In this document: positions 6,781-12,614 of the stretch, piece by piece | Layout: each line of letters opens with the position of its first letter | Position numbering within the stretch: the stretch's first letter is position 1 | Assembly: GCA_947487845.1 (NCBI GenBank) | Contig: CANKYC010000030.1 | Span: 1-12,931, forward strand | Length of the DNA stretch: 12,931 nt | Origin: Rickettsiales bacterium | Lineage (GTDB): Bacteria; Pseudomonadota; Alphaproteobacteria; Rickettsiales; UBA1997 | Reading direction: 5' to 3' | Program-made: the position numbers and the translations under genes | Notes under the pieces: generated by a model | What the model saw: only the letters and a program-made list of their open reading frames with translations | What the model was told of the DNA's origin: nothing | Databases searched by the model: none

Positions 6781-8754
6781 TTACTGCCAACGCTTTTTAG
6801 GGCTTGGGGCTCTGTTTCCAGATGATGGCGATCTTCTCGCGCCACCGCCAAAGCCTCCTGGTTTTCTTTCACCGAAAGGTTTTCTATCGCCAAAAGATGA
6901 GCCTTCTCTTCTTTCGCGAGGAGCGCGGCTTCTGCCTTCGCCCGAAACCATTGCGGTTCTTGCACTTTTACCAAATGAAGCACCTTCACGGTTGCCGTTA
7001 TCTGGGCGTTCTCTTCTTTCTGGTCTGTCGCCAAAAGCGGGGCGTTCTCTGCGTTCAGATCCACCAAAAGCTGGGCGCTCTCTGCGCTCGCCAAATGATG
7101 AACTTTCTCTTCTTTCGCGAGGAGCTCTTTCGCCGCTTCTTTCTCTAGCGCCAGCGCCCGGAGATCTTTCTCTAAATCCGCCGCCTGCTGGTCTTTCTCT
7201 ATTTCCTGATGACGATCTTTCGCGATTGCCAAAAGAATCATCTTTTCTGCCTTCAGATCTTGAATCAGATGGTTTTTTGAACCAGCTACCAAAACCAAAA
7301 CCGCCTTTTTTGTCGCCTCTAGATTCTCTAGGTGCGCGAGTTGAATTGCCTTCGCGGTTAAAATTTCCTTCACGAGCCGGTTTTCTTTCGGAAGAATCTT
7401 GGTCAGATTTTTTTCCAAAACCCATTAATCCAAGAATTCCACTTTTTTCACCTTCATTACGGCGCGGTGCGCTTCTTCTATCTAAAGAAGGTGCGGATCT
7501 TCTGTCGGAAGAGCTGGCGCGAGCTGGTCTGGAACTTGCAGAATTAGTGCGCGAAGCCGCATTTGATCGGCGCGGTTGTCTTTCTTGACGGGGTTCGGTG
7601 CTTTCTGGGCTTGCATCTACGCCATGAAATGGATGAGTGCGGTCAACGGGAACTTTATATTTAATGGTTTTTTCAACTGCTTGTAAAAGTTTGGTTTCTG
7701 AAGGATCGCAAAAAGTAATCGCAATTCCTTGTCTGCCAGCGCGAGCGGTACGACCGATTCTGTGAACATAGCTTTCAGGATCCATCGGCACGTCGTAATT
7801 AATTACGTGGCTGATTGCTGGAATGTCGATACCGCGAGCTGCGATATCAGTTGCAACTAAAGCCTGAACTTTTCCTTCACGAAAATTTAATAAAGCTTTT
7901 TCGCGCGCACCTTGCGATTTATTGCCGTGAATTGCCGCAACCGCGATTGAACTTTTATCAAGATAATCAACGATTTTATTAGCGCCGTGTTTGGTTTTAG
8001 AAAAAATCAAAACGCTTTTGGCATCATCTTGTTTTAAAATGCGTTTAAGAAGTGGCAGTTTATTACCTCTTTCAACATAGTTAACTTTTTGTTCGATGCG
8101 CTCAACTGTAGTTGATTGCGGAGTTACTTCAATTTTTACTGGTTTTTTCAAAATTGAGTGAGCCAATTCCGCAATAGTTTCAGGCATGGTTGCAGAGAAA
8201 AAAAGAGTTTGTCTTTCTTGCGGAACTTTGGCGATGATTTTTTTAACATCATTGATGAAACCCATGTCGAGCATGCGGTCGGCTTCATCGAGAACTAAAA
8301 TTTCTAAATGCATGAAACGGATGTGACCTTGATTCATCAAATCAAGTAAACGACCGGGAGTTGCAATAAGAATATCAACGCCTTTTTGCATATTAGAAAT
8401 TTGCGGACGTTCCGAAACGCCACCAAAAATTACGGCGTAACGCAGCCCAAGTTCTTTGCCGTAAATTTCAATATTATCAGCAATTTGCGAAGCAAGTTCG
8501 CGGGTTGGAGTTAAAATCAAAGTACGCACACAATGGCTTTTTACAGGTTTGGCACTTTCAGTTAAATTGTGCAAAATCGGTAAAGAAAAAGCTGCGGTTT
8601 TTCCAGTTCCAGTTTGGGCGATACCAAGAAGATCTTTGCCTTCAAGAACATGAGGAATTGCTTGAAGCTGGATCGGAGTAGGAGTTGTGTAGCCTTTATT
8701 TTCAAGCGCAGCTAGGATTTTAGGATTTAAGTTTAGATTTTTAAAAGAGGTCAT
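6781..8754 (-). CDS. rhlE: RhlE-type DEAD-box ATP-dependent RNA helicase with long Arg/Gly/Ser tail
   Basis: The 657-residue protein has a complete DEAD-box core (about 1-375): F4 and Gln29 of the Q motif (PTPIQ), AQTGTGKT 46-53, PTRELA 83-88, ATPGR 131-135, DEAD 156-159, SAT 187-189, ATDIAARGIDIP 301-312 and HRIGRTARAG 331-340. Such enzymes unwind RNA in ribosome assembly, RNA decay and cold adaptation. The order and spacing fit the RhlE group best. Residues 380-657 are a low-complexity, highly basic extension with recurring RRERPAFG, RERREGSSFG and RSAP blocks, ending PKKRW. RhlE proteins often have basic tails that bind RNA, but this one is long; its repetitive DNA produces spurious long frames on both strands. 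The ATG lies after an A/T-rich leader without a Shine-Dalgarno sequence. A strong terminator follows the gene. Family is certain; the RhlE subgroup is likely rather than proven. Confidence 0.93.
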   Translation of the reverse strand: MTSFKNLNLNPKILAALENKGYTTPTPIQLQAIPHVLEGKDLLGIAQTGTGKTAAFSLPILHNLTESAKPVKSHCVRTLILTPTRELASQIADNIEIYGKELGLRYAVIFGGVSERPQISNMQKGVDILIATPGRLLDLMNQGHIRFMHLEILVLDEADRMLDMGFINDVKKIIAKVPQERQTLFFSATMPETIAELAHSILKKPVKIEVTPQSTTVERIEQKVNYVERGNKLPLLKRILKQDDAKSVLIFSKTKHGANKIVDYLDKSSIAVAAIHGNKSQGAREKALLNFREGKVQALVATDIAARGIDIPAISHVINYDVPMDPESYVHRIGRTARAGRQGIAITFCDPSETKLLQAVEKTIKYKVPVDRTHPFHGVDASPESTEPRQERQPRRSNAASRTNSASSRPARASSSDRRSAPSLDRRSAPRRNEGEKSGILGLMGFGKKSDQDSSERKPAREGNFNREGNSTRAPRESRGDKKGGFGFGSWFKKPSDSRSEGRKDDSFGNRERSSSGNRERPAGGGFRERSPGAGARERSGERAPRERRESSSFGERRERPAFGGSERRERPAFGDRPERRERPDNGNREGASFGKSARTAMVSGEGRSRAPRERREGSSFGDRKPFGERKPGGFGGGARRSPSSGNRAPSPKKRWQ

Positions 8755-8774
8755 TATTTAAATTATTTTTTATC

Positions 8775-8808
8775 AAAAAAAACCGGACTTACCGCATAAA
8801 GATGCGGT
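8775..8808 (-). promoter_or_regulatory. Hairpin plus U-run just upstream of the helicase start
   Basis: A perfect 7-base stem (8791-8797 with 8802-8808, ACCGCAT/ATGCGGT, 4-base loop) is followed on the minus strand, after 8 bases, by eight T (8782-8775), ending 20 bases before the helicase ATG. It might be a weak terminator of upstream transcription or a leader attenuator. The 8-base gap between stem and T-run is longer than in a standard intrinsic terminator. Confidence 0.35.
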
Positions 8809-8856
8809 GTGACAAACATAACGAGGTAAGAAGAAACAACTAATTAGCGCTACAAT

Positions 8857-8872
8857 TGACACTTCGGTGTCA
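8857..8872. other. Small TTCG-loop hairpin in the helicase upstream region
   Basis: TGACAC TTCG GTGTCA forms a 6-base stem with a C(UUCG)G loop on the plus strand, a very stable tetraloop in RNA. No T-run follows. The rest of 8809-8975 shows no gene or recognisable site; the helicase promoter presumably lies here but I could not pick it out. Confidence 0.4.
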
Positions 8873-8975
8873 CCTTGGAATTTTTAAAGCAAGGTTGGCG
8901 CATTAGATAGTAATGATTTCTAAATACTAGGTTTAAGAATTGGTGACGTTTTTTTGATTGATTATTTCTTAAAAC

Positions 8976-9096
8976 ACAATCGATGTCACCCCGCAATCGA
9001 TTTCACTCCACAATCCGATGTCACCCCACAATCCGATGTCACCCCACAATCCGATGTCACCCCGCAATCGATTTCACCCCACAATCGATGTCACCC
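8976..9096. repeat. Seven-copy 17-18-bp tandem repeat (RCAATC(C)GATGTCACCCC)
   Basis: Units lie at 8976-8992, 8993-9009, 9010-9027, 9028-9045, 9046-9063, 9064-9080 and 9081-9096. The three central units are identical 18-mers; the outer ones lack one C, and some have TTTCA for TGTCA. The last unit runs into the palindrome at 9086, with which it shares CGATGTCACCC, so the array looks like tandem growth of that palindrome's end. Confidence 0.9.
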
Positions 9097-9165
9097 TGAG
9101 TTTATCGAAGGGTGATTCAGGGTTCAAAAACAGAATCACCCTTCGATAAACTCAGGGTGACATCG
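9086..9165. repeat. Long perfect palindrome, CCTGAGTTTATCGAAGG family
   Basis: The 33-base arms 9086-9118 and 9133-9165 are exact reverse complements around a 14-base loop. Each arm itself contains the smaller palindrome TCACCCTGAG..CGAAGGGTGA. On the plus strand it is followed by eight T, so it could terminate plus-strand RNA; for minus-strand RNA from msrA there is no T-run. Related copies: 6436-6480 and 11841-11910. Confidence 0.9.
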
Positions 9166-9207
9166 AGGTTTTTTTTGCGATCTATCAATATTCGTCAATT
9201 CATTATA

Positions 9208-9288
9208 TTCATCAATTTGTTCATCAATTTGTTCATCAATTTGTTCATCAATTTATTCATCAATTTATTCATCAATTTATTCATCAAT
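9208..9288. repeat. 12-bp tandem array (TTCATCAATTTR), about 6.75 copies
   Basis: Three units end in G (9208, 9220, 9232) and three in A (9244, 9256, 9268), followed by a partial unit to 9288. A worn copy may precede it (TTCGTCAATTCATTATA). It stops three bases before the msrA stop codon, so it lies just past the gene's 3' end and is non-coding there. A plus-strand reading gives an artificial Phe-Ile-Asn-Leu repeat. Confidence 0.9.
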
Positions 9289-9291
9289 TCA

Positions 9292-9864
9292 CTAAAACTT
9301 CCATTCCTCACGAACATGATGACAAGTATAACCAAACGGATTTCTCTGCAAATAATTTTGATGATATTCTTCCGCCATCCAAAACTTCCCAGCTTTAGAA
9401 ATTTGCGTTGCTAACGGCTTTTTAAAAACTCCTGATTTATTGGCTTTTTCAATCACATTTAGCGCAATTTTTTTCTGCTCATCATGCAAATAAAAAATTG
9501 CCGAACGATATTGGCTGCCAACATCATTTTCTTGGCGATTCAATGTTGTAGGATCGTGAATCGTAAAAAAGAATTTCAAAATTTTTTCGTAAGAAATTTT
9601 TTGCGGGTCAAAAGTAACTTCAATTGCTTCGGCATAATTGCTCAAACCGGTTGAAACCAATTTGTAATCAGGATTGGGAATTTCGCCGCCAATATATCCA
9701 ACTTTTGTTGCAACAACGCCATCGAGTTTGCTTAACAATTCTTCCATTCCCCAAAAACAACCGCCGGCTAAAATTGCGGTTTCAGATTTGGCGGCACTTG
9801 CTTCTGATAAAATTGACATAAGCGTAAGAAATAAAATGATTTTAGTTTGGAGAAATTTTATCAT
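9292..9864 (-). CDS. msrA: Peptide-methionine (S)-S-oxide reductase MsrA, exported
   Basis: MsrA reduces methionine-S-sulfoxide in proteins and so repairs oxidant damage. The 190-residue protein starts with a predicted Sec signal peptide (two Lys in the first eight residues, hydrophobic 9-19, cleavage likely after the ASA at 22-24), placing it in the periplasm. The mature part begins at once with the catalytic motif GGCFWG, nucleophile Cys36, followed by Glu41/Glu42. Further family blocks are VGYIGG, SNYAEAIEVTFDP, HDPTTLNRQENDVGSQYRS, and AEEYHQNYL near the end. Cys181 in the C-terminal GYTCHHV could be a resolving Cys. No MsrB domain is fused. The ATG at 9864 has no clear Shine-Dalgarno sequence, and the four-hairpin repeat lies 14 bases upstream, in what would be its leader. 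Divergent to the metallopeptidase gene. Confidence 0.95.
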   Translation of the reverse strand: MIKFLQTKIILFLTLMSILSEASAAKSETAILAGGCFWGMEELLSKLDGVVATKVGYIGGEIPNPDYKLVSTGLSNYAEAIEVTFDPQKISYEKILKFFFTIHDPTTLNRQENDVGSQYRSAIFYLHDEQKKIALNVIEKANKSGVFKKPLATQISKAGKFWMAEEYHQNYLQRNPFGYTCHHVREEWKF

Positions 9865-9878
9865 GATTTTTAAAATTA

Positions 9879-9968
9879 ACCCGTATGTCCCATTGACATA
9901 GGGGATGTCGATCCCCGCAAAACGGGGCGCGACTCGTCGCGTTTCCGTATCCCGAAGGGATAAAGAAC
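9879..9968. repeat. Four-hairpin dispersed repeat, copy A
   Basis: It aligns with 11263-11354 with nine substitutions and one 2-base gap. Successive stems are CCCGTATGTC/GACATAGGGG (one mismatch), CCCCG/CGGGG, CGCGAC/GTCGCG and TATCCC/GGGATA. It fills most of the divergent gap between msrA and the metallopeptidase gene. It is not a tRNA or recognised riboswitch. Confidence 0.85.
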
Positions 9969-10010
9969 AAAATTAATTAGAACCAAAACACAAACCCTCT
10001 TTAGAATTAA

Positions 10011-10730
10011 ATGTCAAAAAAAATCATCGAAAAACAATTAGAAATTGCCGGAGTAAATTTTAGTCTTTCCCAAAAAAGAATGCGCAATTTGCGTTTAAGA
10101 ATTGTCGCGCCAAACGGCGAGGTAAGAGTTTCGGCGCCTTTGCGTTGTAGTTTGGCGCAGATTAAAAAATTTGTTTTGGAAAGAATTGATTGGATTAAAA
10201 AACATCAGCTTGAAATCAGAGGTCGCAAAATAATTGCGCCGCTAAAATTTATCAGCGGTGAAAAGCATTTTATTTTTGGTGAAGAATATTTGCTCGAAGT
10301 TGTGGAAAGTGACTTAAAAAAGGTCGTAAAACCCATTAATATCAAGGATCGAACAATTGAGTTATATATCAAAAAAAGTCTGACCAAAATTGAAAAAAGT
10401 AAGATTTTGGATAACTGGCATCGCGCGCAATTAAAAAAAATAATCCCCAATTTAATTGCTGATTACGAGCCAAAAATGGGCGTGAAAGTTGCGGAATTTG
10501 GGGTGAAAAAAATGAAAACGCGTTGGGGAACTTGTAGTTTACAAGCGCGGCGGATTTGGATAAATCTGGAATTAGCAAAAAGACCGCCGAAATGTTTGGA
10601 ATTTATTGTGGTTCATGAAATGGTTCATTTGTTGGAACGCAATCACAATAAAAGATTTTACGCGCTGATGGATAAATTTATGTCGGATTGGAAAGTTTGG
10701 CAGGATAAGTTGAAAGACTTGAGAATTTAA
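10011..10730 (+). CDS. YgjP-type zinc metallopeptidase domain protein
   Basis: The 239-residue protein fits the YgjP/DUF45 family (related to the WLM and SprT-like zinc peptidases) in length and motifs. The N-terminal half is the family's beta-rich region (VRVSAP, then IKKHQ at 62-66 and FISGEKHFIFGEEYLLEV). The C-terminal half carries KTRWGTCS (169-176) and the zinc site: VVHEMVHLLERNHNKRF, with His202, Glu203 and His206 of HExxH and His212 as third ligand. No signal peptide or membrane segment, so probably cytosolic. The cellular substrate of this family is not established. The ATG at 10011 has no Shine-Dalgarno sequence. Its last 53 bases overlap the end of the convergent minus-strand gene. 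Family call secure, function open. Confidence 0.9.
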   Translation: MSKKIIEKQLEIAGVNFSLSQKRMRNLRLRIVAPNGEVRVSAPLRCSLAQIKKFVLERIDWIKKHQLEIRGRKIIAPLKFISGEKHFIFGEEYLLEVVESDLKKVVKPINIKDRTIELYIKKSLTKIEKSKILDNWHRAQLKKIIPNLIADYEPKMGVKVAEFGVKKMKTRWGTCSLQARRIWINLELAKRPPKCLEFIVVHEMVHLLERNHNKRFYALMDKFMSDWKVWQDKLKDLRI

Positions 10731-11376
10731 ATTCTGCCATTCTTTTTTGAATTTTATTTTTATTTTCTTTCGCCCATTTTTCTGCAATAAAAAAATCTGG
10801 TTTTTTCACAATTTCTCCATCAAGAAAAACATCTTTCTGATTCACAAATAAAATATTTTCTTCCGCTAATTCTCCAATCAAACTCAAGCGTTCCATGTTG
10901 TTTTTCTCCAACCATTTCGCAGCTTCAATTCCGATTAAATTATTCCCCAAATCTTTCATCATTTCCAAAGTGGAATCACGTTGCGGGCGAAAAATAATTT
11001 CGGCAACTTCATTAGATTTTCCTAAAAAAATTACAGTATTTTCGGCAAAATTTTCGCTGAAATAAATAGTGCGCAGCGCTGAATAAAATAGACTCGCGGC
11101 GTAAGCATGTTTGATGGCGTTGCCGACAGATTTATCGAGGCCTCTTTTTAAAGCTTCTTCATTGCTGACTTTTTTAAAAAAAGAATCATTTAGCGATATG
11201 GTTGTAAGTTCTAACGCGGCAATAAAAATCACAAAAATGCAAATAATTTTGATGATTTTTTTACCCGTATGTCCTATTGAAATACGGGATGGTGATCCCC
11301 GCAAAGCGGGGTGCGACTCGTGTCGCGTTTTCGTATCCCGAAGGGATAAAGGACTTTTTTTATATCGTGGTTTCAT
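10678..11376 (-). CDS. Membrane-anchored protein of unknown function (DUF6973-like pattern)
   Basis: The longest reading is 232 residues from the ATG at 11376. Residues 8-38 are encoded by the dispersed repeat at 11263-11354, so the native protein may start later, near residue 39, possibly at a non-ATG codon. A single hydrophobic segment (about 41-57) suggests a signal anchor or signal peptide. The soluble part has NAIKHAYAASLFY (His90), then NEVAE (Glu123), then KDLGNNLIG (Asp142, Asn145, Asn146), a spaced His-Glu-Asp/NN pattern resembling the DUF6973 family. The similarity is by eye, and no activity is established. The C-terminal end is Lys-rich and overlaps the convergent metallopeptidase gene by 53 bases. 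No Shine-Dalgarno sequence was found for either start. It is a plausible real gene because of its length and composition, but the start is uncertain. Confidence 0.65.
   Translation of the reverse strand: MKPRYKKSPLSLRDTKTRHESHPALRGSPSRISIGHTGKKIIKIICIFVIFIAALELTTISLNDSFFKKVSNEEALKRGLDKSVGNAIKHAYAASLFYSALRTIYFSENFAENTVIFLGKSNEVAEIIFRPQRDSTLEMMKDLGNNLIGIEAAKWLEKNNMERLSLIGELAEENILFVNQKDVFLDGEIVKKPDFFIAEKWAKENKNKIQKRMAEFKFSSLSTYPAKLSNPT
11263..11354. repeat. Four-hairpin dispersed repeat, copy B
   Basis: About 90% identical to 9879-9968. The four stems are kept: CCCGTATGTC/GAAATACGGG (one mismatch), CCCCGC/GCGGGG, GCGAC/GTCGC and TATCCC/GGGATA. Some substitutions fall within stems yet leave them paired. 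It lies at or inside the 5' end of the minus-strand gene 10678-11376, in the same orientation relative to that gene as copy A is to msrA. Confidence 0.85.
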
Positions 11377-11436
11377 GGGGCGAGTTTGAGAAAAATAAGA
11401 TTTAAGAAGGGTTTTTATAGACTTATAATTTTTGCC

Positions 11437-11508
11437 TTAATTGAAAAACAGGGTTAATCCTAGAGCGGAAATAGTGAAGTTGGTGTAATTTTTAAGATTC
11501 AATATGGA
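11437..11508 (-). pseudogene. Possible C-terminal gene remnant beside the 11510-11650 element
   Basis: A minus-strand frame ends in TAA at 11437-11439 and encodes 23 residues up to the palindrome's edge, including NYTNFTISALGLTLFF, a hydrophobic/polar mix that could be the last strand of a beta-barrel. Upstream of the palindrome the same frame meets a stop quickly. Weak evidence, with no family match claimed. Confidence 0.2.
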
Positions 11509-11509
11509 C

Positions 11510-11650
11510 TTATAATGGCGCTGTCGCAAATCAAATTTTTCGTCGAACTTTTCGCAATTCTAAATTTTTTGAAACGTACGTACATTTCAAAAAAAAATAG
11601 AATCACAAAAATTTCTTAGAAAAATTTGATTTGCAACAGCGCCATTATAA
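11510..11650. mobile_element. MITE-like palindrome with IS6/IS26-like ends
   Basis: The 31-base outer arms 11510-11540 and 11620-11650 match with one mismatch, and a shorter inner palindrome surrounds 11576-11579. The tips read GGCGCTGT(C/T)GCAAATC; the right one matches the IS26 end GGCACTGTTGCAAA at 13 of 14 positions. If these are the ends (11518-11642), the flanking octamers are CTTATAAT and ATTATAAT, 7 of 8 identical, as expected from the 8-bp duplication of the IS6 family, though the octamer is itself nearly palindromic. No transposase inside. Confidence 0.75.
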
Positions 11651-11712
11651 TAAAGTTAAGAAGAAATTTTAGAGCTAGTTAATTAGCGAAACTAAGAATT
11701 TGCGCTCTTAAT

Positions 11713-11743
11713 TAGCAAAGTATTTGTGAGGAAAAATCGCGAC
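11713..11743. repeat. 31-bp dispersed repeat, shared with 12881-12911
   Basis: Its reverse complement matches 12881-12911 at 27 of 31 positions (core ATTTTTCCTCA). The surrounding 11651-11840 stretch shows no gene; it also repeats TTAATTAGC at about 11679 and 11708. Confidence 0.6.
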
Positions 11744-11840
11744 AGAGAATAAAATCATACAAGACGACACAGCTTAATTCTTCGAGTGAATTTTTACCAA
11801 AAGATGGGTAATTATAACTTGATTCATAAAAAAACTCGAC

Positions 11841-11910
11841 GTCCCCTGAGTTTGTCGAAGGGTGATTATAGTTTTGCGCTTGAATCACCATTCGACAAGC
11901 TCAAGGCGAC
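11841..11910. repeat. Imperfect palindrome, CCTGAGTTTGTCGAAGG family
   Basis: The arms 11841-11867 and 11883-11910 pair with a few mismatches and one gap (CTGAGTTTGTCGAAGGGTGATT against its partner). It is a diverged relative of 9086-9165. Confidence 0.8.
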
Positions 11911-11944
11911 ATCTTATTGTGTCTTAAGGGTAATCACCAAAAGA

Positions 11945-11976
11945 TGAAGCTAATGCGATTTTGAACAGGCTCTAAG
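11945..11976 (-). mobile_element. Possible single insertion-sequence end remnant
   Basis: On the minus strand this reads CTTAGAGCCTGTTCAAAATC, then GCATTAGCTTC. The GAGCCTGT tip also begins the 6589-6713 element and occurs in the fragment at 3951. Only one end is present and no transposase coding is seen, so this is a remnant at best. The rest of 11911-12042 is plain AT-rich spacer before the OsmC gene. Confidence 0.35.
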
Positions 11977-12042
11977 TAGTTTCACATTTACTTTTTTGTA
12001 AAAAAAGCCTTCACTTATTTTCCAATTTAAAAAAATTCAAAA

Positions 12043-12450
12043 ATGTCAGTAACAATTAAAACAAAATATCTTGGTGATCTTAGAACTACATCAACTCACA
12101 TTAAATCCGGAAATGCTTTAATCACAGATGCGCCGGTTGATAATAAAGGAAAAGGTGAAGCTTTTTCACCGACTGATTTACTCGCAACTTCGCTTGCAAC
12201 TTGCATGTTAACCGTGATGGGAATTAACGCCAATTCTCATGGTTTAAACATTGATGGCGTTGAATGTGATATTACTAAAGTTATGGCAACAAACCCGCGT
12301 CGGGTTAGTGAAATTATTATCGAATTCACTTTTGCTGCTAATGATTTTGATGAAAATGCCAAAAAGATTTTACAAGATGCTGCTTACTCTTGTCCGGTTG
12401 CACTTAGTCTGCATCCTGATTTGAAAAAAAGTGTCACTTTTAAATTTTAG
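12043..12450 (+). CDS. OsmC-family protein (predicted thiol peroxidase)
   Basis: The 135-residue protein is a full-length OsmC/Ohr-superfamily domain, a group of cytosolic cysteine-based peroxidases acting on organic hydroperoxides or other small oxidants. The two redox cysteines are in place: Cys54 in SLATCMLTVMG and Cys117 in YSCPVALSLHPDL. The lead-in KGEAFSPTDLLATSL is the usual helix start in the family. It belongs with the short generic OsmC-like proteins rather than being clearly Ohr, so the substrate is open. The ATG at 12043 follows an A-rich leader (TTCAAAA) without a Shine-Dalgarno sequence. It is a single gene ended by a strong terminator at 12473-12512. Confidence 0.93.
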   Translation: MSVTIKTKYLGDLRTTSTHIKSGNALITDAPVDNKGKGEAFSPTDLLATSLATCMLTVMGINANSHGLNIDGVECDITKVMATNPRRVSEIIIEFTFAANDFDENAKKILQDAAYSCPVALSLHPDLKKSVTFKF

Positions 12451-12472
12451 TTAAAAATAACAATGTACATAC

Positions 12473-12512
12473 AAAAATGGGCTTTTGCATTAATTTGCAA
12501 AAGCCCATTTTT
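12473..12512 (+). terminator. Bidirectional intrinsic terminator after the OsmC gene
   Basis: The 17-base arms 12473-12489 and 12496-12512 are perfect complements with core GGGCTTTTGCA and a 6-base loop, flanked by A-run and T-run. It starts 23 bases after the OsmC stop. Read on the other strand it begins 3 bases past the small minus-strand ORF, so it can serve both. Confidence 0.92.
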
Positions 12513-12515
12513 ATT

Positions 12516-12575
12516 TTAAACTCTTAACAAATTATCAACGTTTTGGCTTTCTGCGGCTTGAGTTATTTTATTCAT
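12516..12575 (-). CDS. Candidate 19-residue small protein or leader peptide
   Basis: The ATG at 12575 opens a 19-codon frame (MNKITQAAESQNVDNLLRV) ending in TAA. It is preceded by a textbook ribosome-binding site, while all the larger genes here lack one, and is followed within 4 bases by a strong terminator. The peptide is hydrophilic with no Trp, Cys or His run and no membrane segment, so it resembles neither an amino-acid-attenuation leader nor a hydrophobic toxin. An A/T-rich hairpin with a T-run (AAAGAA/TTCTTT, 12598-12614) sits just upstream of the ribosome-binding site. It could also be the truncated start of a lost gene. Confidence 0.45.
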   Translation of the reverse strand: MNKITQAAESQNVDNLLRV

Positions 12576-12579
12576 AAAT

Positions 12580-12584
12580 CCTCC
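12580..12584 (-). promoter_or_regulatory. Strong Shine-Dalgarno sequence of the small ORF
   Basis: GGAGG on the minus strand, four bases before the ATG at 12575 (CTGGAGGATTTATG). No other start in the window has a comparable site, which is the main reason to take the short ORF seriously. Confidence 0.6.
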
Positions 12585-12614
12585 AGTTTTTTAAAAAAAA
12601 GAATCAGGTTCTTT

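Noticed and set aside
6777..7588. Long frames on both strands opposite or beside the helicase tail
   Set aside because: They are produced by the repetitive Arg/Gly/Ser codons of the helicase tail; compositions are artificial and no family is seen.
8976..9096. CRISPR array
   Set aside because: Units are joined directly with no spacers, and no cas genes are nearby.
9086..9180. Terminator for msrA
   Set aside because: The T-run lies on the plus-strand side only; for the msrA strand the palindrome is followed by the tandem array, not by T residues.
9112..9414. Plus-strand frame with Phe-Ile-Asn-Leu repeats
   Set aside because: It reads through a palindrome, the 12-bp tandem array and the antisense of msrA.
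9674..9901. Plus-strand frames over the msrA 5' half
   Set aside because: Antisense shadows of a well-supported msrA gene.
9879..9968. tRNA or known riboswitch in the GC-richer hairpin repeat
   Set aside because: No cloverleaf, no anticodon arm and no GTTCRA T-loop; the stems are consecutive simple hairpins.
11111..11389. Plus-strand frame ending in a Cys-rich stretch across repeat B
   Set aside because: It is antisense to the minus-strand gene and its end is simply the translated repeat.
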